NCBI GenBank assembly: GCA_022579005.1
Contig: MU401859.1
Location: 1 to 21,235 of the forward strand
Length of the DNA stretch: 21,235 nucleotides
Reading direction: 5' to 3'
From: Poronia punctata
Taxonomy: Eukaryota; Ascomycota; Sordariomycetes; Xylariales; Xylariaceae
A model generated the notes under the pieces. The model made no database searches, had not been told where the DNA came from, and saw only the letters and a program-made list of their open reading frames with translations. Positions 9,400-18,192 of this stretch are shown one piece after another. The position numbers and the translations under genes were made by a program. How positions within the stretch are numbered: the stretch's first letter is position 1; every line of letters begins with the position of its first letter.

Positions 9400-12100
9400 T
9401 TTTAAAACTTATAAATACTTTAAAGACGTTAATAATAGCAAATAATACTTTACTAATAAATAATAACAAGTATGCTAAATAAATATTAACTTTAATAGTA
9501 AAGATTTTTTACTTTTTATAAAAAAACTAAATAAATTAAATTTAAAACAACTAAAGTTTTTTTTATAAATAAAAACTTTAATAAGTAGAATTTTTTAACT
9601 TTAACTTAAAAATATTATTTAAATAAGGAAATTATATAATAGTAGGCTTAAATACTTACTAGCAAAACGTTTTCTTATTTAAAAACAGCGTTAAAAAATA
9701 CTTTATAAACTTAATATAAGCAATAGTTATTTGCTAAAAGTTTTTTAACTTTTAAAAAGCAATGCTTAAGCTTAGTAGTTTAAAAAATATAGCTTAAAAC
9801 TAAAAAAAAGCATGCTAGCAAATAATAACAAAGCTTTTATTAAATTATGTAAGCAATTTTAAATGCTATTAGTAAACGTACTTATAGCATTTTATAATTT
9901 TTAAAATATATTTAGTATTTAATAGCTTAAAAATAACATATTTATTAAATTTTAAGCTGCAAAAATAATTAAATATGCTAAAGCAATAAAATTAAAATTT
10001 TTTATTTAATAGTTAATATAAATTTATAATATAATATACTTACTTTTTTAATAACTTATTATATAACTAAAAGCTAGTATAACTATTAATTAATTTTTTA
10101 CTTATTTAAAAAAAAAAGGTATAACTTATAAATATATAATTATTAATACTATACTAATATTTATTAACTAATAACTTTTTAAAGCTACTTATATTTTAAT
10201 TTTAACTTATATTTATAATATATTAACTAGTTTTTAAAACTTAACTTTTTAAAAAAAATAAAAATATATATTAAAAATAAAATAACTATAATATAAAACA
10301 TAAGAATACTTAGCAATTTAATTACAATAATAAAAGTTTTTAAAAATAAAGCAAACTAGCTAATAAAATATAAAAGCAAAACTAATATTAATATAATAAT
10401 TATTATTTTAATAATAGTAAAAATTAAAATTAACGTTATTAACTTAAAAAATAAGCTAAGTTTAAAAAAACTAAACTTTAGCGTAAATTTAATAAGTAAA
10501 TAAAATAACTATATACTTAAAACTTTAAATTTAAAAACTAGGTTTATATAGTATAAAATAAAGTAAATAAAAAGGCTTAAAAAAAATAGCTTTAATAAAA
10601 TAGCTATTTGTTTTAAAATAAAGTATTAAATAAAAAAAATAAAAAAGCATATACTTTTAATAAAGTAAAAAATAAAAACAATTATAATTATTTATTAAAC
10701 TTTAAACTAGTAACTATAATTAAATTAGCATTTCTTATACTTAAATATTATAAGATATATTAAAAATGCTATACTTTATTTTTATTTTAAAACTAATATA
10801 TAAAATATATAATAAAAAACTTATACTAATTAAATAAAATACTTAAAATAGTATACTATAGCTTAATAATTAAAAAGGTATTAAATAACAACTTTATACT
10901 AAAATAACTATTATTAAAAAAAGCGTTTTTTATTATAAAATATATAAAGTTAAAAAATAAAATATATATAAATACTAAACTTAAAAAATACTAACTTTAT
11001 AACACTTTTTTTAAATATATATATATAAAGCTTTAAACGCAGTTTTTATATTAAAATTATATATTTATAATATATGCTAACTTAAAAGCTTTAAATAATA
11101 TAGTTAGCGAAATTTTTTTAAATAAATTAAAGGTTAAATACTATACTAAATAAGTATAAATTTTACTAAAACATAAAAGAATAAAAAAATTAATTACTTT
11201 AGCTATAAAAGTTATATTTTTACTTTAAATATAATTAAGTATAAAGTTAAAAGTTAATATATTTATTATAGTATAACTAAATTAAAACTTAAAACTATAT
11301 ATTTTGCTAAGCATACTATAGTATAATAAATATAAAGTAATTATATATACTTTATAATAATACTTATATATAAAATTAGTAGCTAATATAAAAATACTTA
11401 TATTTATTTACTAAAAGTTTGCTTTTATTTAATATAAATTATAATATATATAAATATAATAGTATTACTACTTATAATAACTACTATTTTAATAAAATAT
11501 ATTAGTTTACTAAATAAATATTATTTAAAAAATAAATAATAATACTTATTTATAAAATATATACTAAGCATAATAAACTTAATACTAAAACTATAATTAA
11601 TTTAGGTTTTAGTATATAAAAACTATACTAAATTTATAATTAAACTATTATAAAACTTAAAAATTAGCATTATTAAAAACTTAAACGCTAATAAAATAAA
11701 ATAAGTTAATTAAATAAACGTATACATTTTAAATATAGCTAATACTTATAAAAAAACAAAATTAATATTTAACTTTATAAATAAAGTTTTTTACTTTTTA
11801 AAATTACTTATTTAATATATATATAATATATAAAATACAATAATATAAAATAACTACAACTTACTATTAAAACTATTATATATATTAGAAAATATTAAAA
11901 TAAGCTTAACTAAAATTAAAAATATTTTATATACTTTTTTTAAATATAGTGTATATATATTAAAAAAAAACTTAAATATATAATAAAGTTTAAACATATT
12001 TTAAAAAACTATAATATATAAAAAAATAAAAAAATTATTTTAATGCTAAAGCAAAAAAAACTTAAAGTTAATTTAGTATAAAAATAGCAATACTAATAAA
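9400..12100 (+). pseudogene. Probable gag and protease region of element A
   Basis: Lies between the 5' leader and the RT, the place of gag (structural shell protein) and protease. One short piece fits gypsy gag: FNSKDFLLFIKKLN at 9491-9532, like the FDGxRxxLxxFxxxL start of the gag core in fungal elements. About 9830-10440 reads as a partly open frame but I could not match it. No CCHC zinc knuckle and no protease Asp-Ser/Thr-Gly motif was recognised; both would be easy targets for RIP. The assignment rests mostly on position. Confidence 0.4.
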
Positions 12101-12182
12101 AATGTACTAAACTATATAAGCTAAAAGTTAAAAATTAATAAATACTTAATAAAATATTTAATAACTTATATTAATAAAATAA

Positions 12183-12960
12183 GCTATATTAAATAAAAAA
12201 ACTAAGTTTTTTTAAATACTTAGTTTTTATATTATAAAAAATTGTTAAAAAAAATAAAAAAGCTAAGTAGTTATTAACTTATAATTTTTAAATAATATAA
12301 CTATATTAAATATATACTTTATACTATATTAAAAAAACGTAATTATAAACTTAAAAAATAAAAAGTTTATTTTAATATTTAATATAATAAGCTTTTTTTA
12401 TTAACTACTAATATATTTAAAATATAAAAACTAAATAGTAATAATATTTTTATAAAAACTAGAAGTTTTAAGTATTGCTTTTATAAAATTTAAAAATAGT
12501 TTAGCTTATAGCTAAAAGTTTATAAACTAAAGATTATAGCAATACTAAATATATTGCTACGTATATATAAATAATATAGTTATTTTTAGCAACATAGCTA
12601 AAAAATATTGTAAATATTTAAAAAAAATCTTAATAATATTTTTAAAAGTTAAATTAGCTTTATTACTAGCAAAGTTGTTTTATAAATACTTTAAAGTTAA
12701 GCTTTTTAGATTAAAAGTTAATAAATTTAAAGTTATAATAATAAAATACTAAATAAAAGCTATAAAAAAAATTAAAATACTAAATAATCTAAGTAACTTA
12801 AAAATATATATTAGCATAATAATATAGCTATGTAAATATATTTTATAGTTTTAGCAAAAAATTAAACTTTTATAACGTTAAAAAATAATAATGCTAGCAA
12901 AAAAGTAAATAAATAATATAATTTTATAAAAAAGTCTTATAAATAAAAAGAAATAAACTT
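12183..12960 (+). pseudogene. Reverse transcriptase domain of element A
   Basis: In one phase: VVINL then FLNNIT from 12267 (family VVDxRxLNxIT), SFFYQ at 12390-12404 with its Gln codon now TAA, IKFKNSLAYS at 12483-12512 (family MGxKNSPAYVQ) and YVYINNIVIFSN at 12558-12593, the catalytic YxDD box with both Asp now Asn. The connection follows with KLALLLAK at about 12648 (family LxLSPxK), KVKLFRLKVN (family KLLGxRVD), LNNLSNLK and a WLCKYI-like stretch at 12825-12860 in which Trp and Gln codons are stops (family GWLRxYIPxxAQ). No indel is needed across about 780 bases. Confidence 0.95.
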
Positions 12961-13530
12961 TAAAAAGGGTATTTAATTTAACTTTTAAAAAAAAGTAAAG
13001 CTTTAGTATTATATAAAAAGACTTTTATAAAGTAAATTACTTAGTATATTAAAATTTTAATAAACAAGTTTTTTTTAAAATTAATATGTTAGTAAAAAGA
13101 AGATATGAAGTAATAATATTTTATTTTAATAATTTATAAGACAAAAAACTTATTAATATTAATAATATATAACTTATTAATACTAATAATATATAACTTA
13201 TTAAATATTTTAGCAAAGTTTTAACAACTTTAAAAAAAAATATTATATAATAAAACTTAAAGTATTTTATTTTATATAGCTTTATAAATAGCTAAAACTA
13301 TAATTATAATTTTATAAATAGTTAATTATAGTTTTTATAAACTATTAAGCAATAAACGGTATAGTTAATTAAAAAAAATTTATAATAATAAATATTATTA
13401 AAATAAACTTAAAACTAGTATAAGCTTTAATTTACTTTAAACAATATAAATTTAATATTTAATATATTTTAAGTAAAGTTAATTTAGTACTTAATATATT
13501 ATTTTAACTATTAACAATTTTAAAAATAAA
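12960..13530 (+). pseudogene. RNase H domain of element A, frameshifted
   Basis: First phase: SFSII at about 12996, YLVY at about 13037, then QVFFKINMLVKRRYEV at about 13062-13110 (family: xLYxxIDASxxxGxG). Next comes a small duplication, then YFSKVLTTLKKN at about 13206-13240 (family FLSxxLTxAE). The frame changes between about 13240 and 13262. The second phase gives LIIVFINY then AINGIVN at about 13319-13360 (family VVVxTDHxAxxGI) and LVRALIY-like LKLV, ALIYFKQYKFNI at about 13405-13460. It ends in KVNLVLNILF at about 13478-13507 (family GxxNxVPDALSR). Confidence 0.88.
13149..13203 (+). repeat. 24-bp tandem duplication inside the RNase H of element A
   Basis: 13149-13172 and 13173-13196 are two copies of a 24-base unit differing by one T/C transition, followed by a partial third start (13197-13203). 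Being 24 bases, it keeps the frame and adds eight residues (LINTNNI plus a stop codon, probably former Gln) in the loop between two RNase H blocks. Element B has no such repeat at the matching place. Confidence 0.85.
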
Positions 13531-13679
13531 AATAAAAAAAACAGCTAATACTTTAAAAAACGTGCTTAATAATATATTATTAAATTATATATATGCTACC
13601 TATAATATATAAATATTTAAAAAATATTAAAATAAACTAATTATAAAATATAAAAAAAACTTATATATAAAAACAATTT

Positions 13680-14240
13680 TATAAGTATTATAACTAAATA
13701 ATTTAATTTTAAAATTTAAGTTTTAATAAACTATAAAAGGCCTTTTTTATTATATACTAAAAAGACAACTATTATAATTAGTAATTTTTAAAAACTGCGT
13801 ATAAAACTTACTATATAAAATATATAACTAAAAATATTACTTTAGTATAAAAAGAATAATATAAAATTTAAAGCAATATAGTATTAAAAACTTAACTTAT
13901 AAGTTAAAAAAATATATATAATATTGTTTACAATATTTAAAAAATAAAACTAATAAAAGCAAACTATTTAAATTTTTAAAACTTATTAAAATACCTAATA
14001 TTTTTTACTATACTATAATAATAAATTTTATTATTAGCATGCTTATAATATTTTTTTAAAAGATATTTTAGCAAATACTAAGCTATACTATATATAACTA
14101 TTTTTTAACTATAACTTGCAAGTTTAATAAAAAAACTATTTTAATACTAAAAAATATTAAATATATAGCATTAAAATAGGCTACTATACTTTTTAAAATG
14201 CTTTTTTTTTATAAATAAAAAATGCTTAGTTAAATTATAA
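13680..14240 (+). pseudogene. Integrase zinc finger and core of element A
   Basis: In the second phase: KNCV at 13790-13801, then LLYKIYN and KYYFSIKRI at about 13810-13850 (family: HxxxxHxGxxR, His codons now Tyr), KNLTYKLKKYI at about 13880-13920 and YCLQY at 13922-13936 (family CPxC, the second Cys now Tyr). NKTNKSK follows (family NxTxRxxP). The first catalytic block IIINFIIS is at 14018-14040 with Asp now Asn at 14024-14026. LTITCKFNKKTILI at about 14114-14155 corresponds to LTVxDxFTKxxxxIP. After about 14240 the frame is lost; the remaining Asp and Glu of the D,D35E triad are not seen. Confidence 0.88.
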
Positions 14241-14639
14241 GAAATAATATTTGCTAAACTAATAATAAAACTTGCTAAATTTATAGTATACTATTTTTAA
14301 ATAAAAAAATAATTAAAAAAAAACTAAAATATAGAAATTACTATATAATATTATTACGTAATATTAAATTTACTATACATTAGCATTATTATTTTATTAT
14401 AATATATACTAAATAATTTTAAATAAAAAATAATAAGCAAGTTACTTAACAAGGTAATTTTTAAATTTAAGCTATAAAATATAGTTTTTATAAACAATAT
14501 TTTATTAAACACTTTAAACTATAATATTTTATGTTAACTTTATTAAAAAAACGCTTAACTAGCTATAAACTTTATAGCTATAAATATAAAAATATAATAT
14601 AATAAAATAAAAAAACTTTAAAAGTATAACGTTAAAAAC

Positions 14640-14860
14640 AAAGTATATTTTAAATTATATAAAAAATACTATTTTTTAAAAAAACTACTTTATAAATAGT
14701 TATAATAGCATATAAGTCCTTTAACTATAGTTTATAAAGTTAGCAACCTAGCTAATAAACTAAACTTTTTTAAACACTAAAAAATATATAAAGTTATTTT
14801 AATAGCATACTTATACTTAGTACTTAAAAAACAAAACTTATTTTATAAATAAAAACTAAT
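14640..14860 (+). pseudogene. Integrase C-terminal (GPY/F-like) domain of element A
   Basis: VYFKLYKKYYFLKK from 14643 (family VYLxLHKGYxLPG), then ISPLTIVYKVSNLANKLNF at about 14711-14767 (family AGPFxIxxKVGxLAYKLxxP). KIYKVILIAYLYLVLKK follows at about 14781-14832 (family KIHPVISIAHLEPA). No indel. The block shares its order of conserved residues with the one in element B. Confidence 0.92.
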
Positions 14861-14894
14861 ACTAAGCTAAATATATATAAACAGTAATAATAAC

Positions 14895-15085
14895 AAATAA
14901 AAAGTTTATAAAATTAAAAAACTAATATTATAACAAGTTAGCAAAATAAAAACTAAAATATTACTTAAATACTTTGTTTGCTAAAAAAAAATATTTAGCA
15001 ATTTATAATACTTAGTACTTTAAAAAAACGTTAATATAAAACGTATTAAAATTAGTAAATTTTTATAATAAAATACACTTTTTTA
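14895..15085 (+). pseudogene. C-terminal chromodomain of element A
   Basis: In the same phase as the integrase end: KVYKIKKLIL at 14901-14930 (family xYEVExIL), QVSKIKTKILLKYFVC at 14934-14981 (family RxxxxGxxYLVKWxG, the Trp codon directly after is TAA). It ends with NVNIKRIKISKFL at about 15028-15066 in place of the C-terminal helix (NLxNAxxLIxxF). Chromodomains of this kind tie integration to histone-marked heterochromatin. The fit is good for a RIP-altered copy and the position is the standard one. Confidence 0.8.
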
Positions 15086-15089
15086 TGCT

Positions 15090-16529
15090 ATAAAACTTAA
15101 AAAGCATATAAAATATAAAATATAACTTTAATAATAATTTTAAAATAATTACTTTTAAATAAATAAAAGTTAGTTTAAGTTATTTTATATATTAATATTA
15201 AAGTATAAATACTTAAAAAAACAAGAAAAAGTATATAAGTATAAACAAAAGGCCTTAGTAACCTAGTATATTTAAAAAGCTTTAGTAACCTAATATATCT
15301 ATAAAAACTTAAACTTACTACACTATTAGTTTTATACTAATAATAACATTTATATATATAACTAAGACTTAATATTTATAATTTAAAAACATTTAGTAAT
15401 AATGTTTTTAAATAACGATTTTTTATAAATAAAAAACTTAAATATTAACTTAAAAGCTTAAGCATAATATAATAAAGTATATACAAAAGCTAAGCTTATA
15501 TATAATATATTTTTTTTAAAACTATTAACTAGTATTATTTTTTTACTAAAAAAACATACTATAAATAATAAGAAAAAATATAGCTTAAATAAAAACAAAT
15601 ATAATTTAAACTAATTAGCATAAAAATACTAAAAACAGGTTATATAAAACATTAGTTTATAGTTATACTTAAAACTAATTATAGTAATGCTTTATTTTAT
15701 AATATATTAACTAAAAGCTAAATAATTAAATAACTTTTTATAAATTAATATCATAAAAAAATTAAAAATAGTAATTTAAAAAAGTAATAAACTTAATTAA
15801 AAAAATATAGTATAAATATTAATACTAGCAATTATACTAAAAAAACTAAAAGTTTTATAGATTATAAGTAACTTAACTATAAAATTAAAGTTATACTTAA
15901 ACTTATTTATATAAAAATAACTAATGCTAAACTTAATTAGCTACTAGAAAACTTAAAAATTTAAATAGTTTTGCTATATTAAAAATAGTAAGCAAACTAC
16001 TATAAATATAAGTATAAAAATACAAAACCTATAATAAAAAAATTTAAGATACACTTAACCTTAATTACTATTAAAATTATAAAAAAACAAAAATATTTAA
16101 ACTTTAAAAAAAAGTAATAAAAACTTAAGTTTAAAATCTTAAATAATAATAAAGTTAAAAAACTTAAACTTACTTTTAAAACTAACTTAATTAACTTAAT
16201 TAATGTTTTAAAACTATAAGCCCTAGCTTTTTTAAAAACATAAGCTATAGCTTTAACAAAGTTTACTTTTTTTAAAACTAAAAATATTATTTAAAATATT
16301 AGCTTAAAAATTTAAATTATAAGATTTTATAATAAAAAATTATTTAAATTAAATACTGCACTTTAAAAACTAGCTACTTTATAAAAATTATTATATAAAT
16401 AAGTAATTATATATTTAAAAAACTAACTAGGCTTAAAAAATAAAAAAAAAGTTTAAAATTATATAAATAGATATATAAACTTATAAGCAAGCTATATTTT
16501 TAAGTAAGCATTAAATAATAAACTAATTT
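15090..16529 (+). other. 3' extension of element A, possibly an inserted DNA transposon
   Basis: About 1.4 kb between the chromodomain and a transposase-like C-terminus, A-rich and very degraded. One phase (same as at 16559) is fairly open from about 15990 to 16215, Lys-rich, and contains TFKTNLINLINVL at about 16172-16212. No DDE motif of a pogo transposase and no terminal inverted repeat was recognised. The length from 15100 to 16850 would fit a Fot1/pogo element of about 1.8 kb, but the left edge is not visible. Confidence 0.35.
15253..15308 (+). repeat. Short tandem repeat, period 27
   Basis: 15255-15272 (ttagtaacctagtatatt) recurs at 15282-15299 with two transitions. It lies shortly after the chromodomain of element A and could be the end region of A or the edge of a nested insertion. 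Confidence 0.6.
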
Positions 16530-16760
16530 AAGCGCTAAGTATTTAAATCTTTAATAAACTAGTTAAAAAACATTAAAAAGCTATTATAAAAAATTTAGCA
16601 CGTATAGCAATGCTAATATACTAAATTACTTAACTAAAAAACAAAGTTTTAAAAACTAGCTAAATAAAGAAAAAATAAACTAAATTATTAAAAATATAAA
16701 CAAACAATACTTTAACTTAAAATTTTCTAAAAGTAAAGTTTTTATAACACTTTAAATAAT
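16530..16760 (+). pseudogene. Fot1/pogo-like transposase C-terminus (tentative), inside element A
   Basis: The phase starting at 16559 reads LVKKH, KAIIKNLARIAMLIY (about 16577-16621), LKNKVLKTS, IKKK, TKLLKI and TNNTLT (to about 16715), broken by TAA/TAG stops. This order resembles the end of fungal pogo/Fot1 transposases as I know it: a leucine-rich heptad helix, then a basic Arg/Lys run, then a Gly-x-Leu-Thr motif. It is not a part of a gypsy polyprotein and lies 1.5 kb behind the chromodomain of element A, so a DNA transposon nested in A is likely. Catalytic residues and inverted repeats were not found, so this stays a proposal. Confidence 0.45.
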
Positions 16761-16904
16761 CTTTAAATATAAAATCTTTAAAGTACTTTAAAATTTAAAG
16801 TTAAACGTTATTAAAATTTGCATATATATAGCTTTAAACAATATAAACACACTACTTTAAGCTTTTTAAATAAATAAAAACAAGAACGTTTTAAACTTTG
16901 TTAT

Positions 16905-16913
16905 AAAAGAAAG
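16905..16913 (+). promoter_or_regulatory. Probable polypurine tract of element A
   Basis: The run aaaagaaag ends five bases before the right LTR (16919). A polypurine tract primes plus-strand DNA synthesis and lies directly upstream of the 3' LTR, so this fits the plus orientation of the element. Confidence 0.55.
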
Positions 16914-16918
16914 TAGCA

Positions 16919-17092
16919 TAATAAGTAACTAAACAGTCTACTACTAAATAAATTAAACTAAATTATATTACATAATTTAAAAGTACTAGATTTTAGGATC
17001 TTAATACAAAAAACCTTTAGTTTCTTAATCTTAGTTAGTTAATTAATTTATTTACATTTTTATTTTTAAATTTAAAGATCTTAGTGCTATTA
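16919..17092 (+). repeat. 3' LTR of element A
   Basis: Partner of 8302-8475: same length, 14 transitions, no indels. It ends TATTA and is followed directly by the target duplication CTTAG. The right copy keeps a C where the left one has T at several sites (for example at 16937, 17034 and 17053), and the left keeps G or C at others. The copies were therefore mutated independently after insertion. Confidence 0.95.
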
Positions 17093-17097
17093 CTTAG
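17093..17097. repeat. Target site duplication CTTAG, right of element A
   Basis: Identical to 8297-8301. Counting only one copy restores the uninterrupted codon phase of the element B reverse transcriptase across the insertion. Confidence 0.9.
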
Positions 17098-18192
17098 CAA
17101 CTTAATTAAAAAGTATTTTAAAAACAATTTTTTAAAAAATATTAAAATGCGTTTTTGCTTAAAAAGGTTAAGTACTTTATAAAGGTGTTTTAAGTAGCTA
17201 GCTTTATTGTTTAAAAAAATAATAATATTATTTATAAAAGCTTAGTAAAATAAATAATATAGTTTTAGCATTTAGTTTATAAACTTTTAAACATATATAA
17301 GTAAATTATAAAAGCTTATAAATATAATAGTTAAGCATTTTAAACTTTAAAAGCTTATTACTATAAATTAGTTTTTATAGTTTAAATATACTTTAAATTA
17401 ATAAAAAAAAGCTATAGCGTTTATTATTATAATATACTTTTTTTTATATATTAATTTAATTACTTTAAATTAAAATAGTAATAAATAATTATTAAAAACT
17501 GCTATTTTATTAAAAGCTTATAAGTTTATTATAGGTTTAGTTTAAACTTTTTTTTTTATTTGCTAATATGCTATAAACGTTAAGTAAGCAATAAAGCTTA
17601 GTTTATTAACTTATTTTATTTTACTTTGTTTATAAAGCTTATTAAATACTTTATTAACTATTACTTTATTTTTTATACTAAGAAAATAAAGTTAGCTATT
17701 TAATTTAATTTATTACTAATTTTTTATAAGTAGTATTTTTATTTAGTTATTTTTTAAAATATTTACAATACTTTAGTTAGTTTAGATTTTTAAAAAGTCT
17801 TTTAAAATTTAAAAAATTTTACTTGCTATGCAATTAGCTTTAGCATAAATAAATTAACTATTAAGTTTAGCAATTTTCTCTTTTTTAAAAGGTTTTTAAA
17901 TTTTTATAGTTAAAAAGAATTTAGTTACTTTAGGATCTTTATTAGCTGTTTTTTTATTTTCTTTATTTTCTTTAGCTAGGTTATTTTTATTTTTAAAGGT
18001 TTAAGTATTAAATACCTTAATAACTTTTAGTTAAGTTATAATATTTTATAACTTTTTGCTTAAAGTAAAGTATTCTTTTATAGCTAATGCTATATATATT
18101 AAATAGTTAAAAATACCTATGCTAATAAAGCACTTTACTAGTACTTTGCTTATAATTTTTATTTTATTAAAAGCTTTTATAAAAAATAGCAT
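17098..18192 (-). pseudogene. Gypsy pol of element B, right part: upstream region and RT up to the insertion
   Basis: First part of the B polyprotein, 365 codons in one phase from the ATG at 18192 to 17098, where element A was inserted. The front (18192-17780) reads MLFFIKAFNKIK and later KDPKVTKFFLT with few stops and links protease to RT; I do not recognise a domain there. The RT core follows: FISFYNLLIYV at about 17324-17292 (family MGxKNSPAYVQ), AFINNIIIF at 17241-17215 (YxDD box with both Asp now Asn), then HLYKVLNLFKQKRI at about 17182-17141 and the stretch KLFLKYFLIKL ending at 17098 (family KSFxGYPSxKLLG). The next codons are found at 8301 and below. Confidence 0.92.

Larger units (their letters stand above)
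12120..15090 (+). pseudogene. Gypsy pol of element A: RT, RNase H, integrase, chromodomain
   Basis: Dead polyprotein gene. RT and the first part of RNase H are in the phase of position 12267 (12120-13250). The second part of RNase H and the integrase core are in the next-but-one phase (about 13262-14240). The integrase C-terminus and chromodomain are back in the first phase (14643-15080). Two net frame changes are therefore present, near 13210-13262 (an A-run) and between 14240 and 14640. Stops are TAA/TAG at Gln/Trp positions. The domain order and the unusual RT motif (NSLAYS before YINN, family NSPAYxQ) match element B, so A and B are relatives, placed in opposite orientations. Confidence 0.92.
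8302..17092 (+). mobile_element. Complete Ty3/gypsy element A with chromodomain, nested in element B
   Basis: An 8791-bp LTR retrotransposon in plus orientation. Evidence: two 174-bp direct repeats at its ends, a 5-bp duplication CTTAG on both sides, a plus-strand polyprotein in the order RT, RNase H, integrase, chromodomain (about 12120-15090), and a purine-rich tract before the right LTR. It interrupts the RT gene of element B exactly between two codons. The LTR ends now read TAATA...TATTA, as RIP would make from TG...CA. It is longer than is usual for gypsy elements: about 3.6 kb precede the RT, and about 1.8 kb follow the chromodomain. The latter probably contains a DNA transposon remnant. 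All reading frames are destroyed. Confidence 0.93.

Noticed and set aside
13149..13203. CRISPR-like repeat array
   Set aside because: Only two and a half directly adjacent units without spacers; a simple tandem duplication within RNase H.
8220..17245. Apparent similarity between 8228-8301 and 17170-17245, both ending near aaaagcttag
   Set aside because: The match needs several gaps in low-complexity sequence. Translation shows that the two stretches code for different RT parts (thumb region and the YxDD surroundings), so it is chance.
17780..18192. An independent small gene starting at the ATG at 18192 (48 codons open)
   Set aside because: It is in exact phase with the element B RT further on and has stops at probable Gln codons, so it is part of the dead pol frame.
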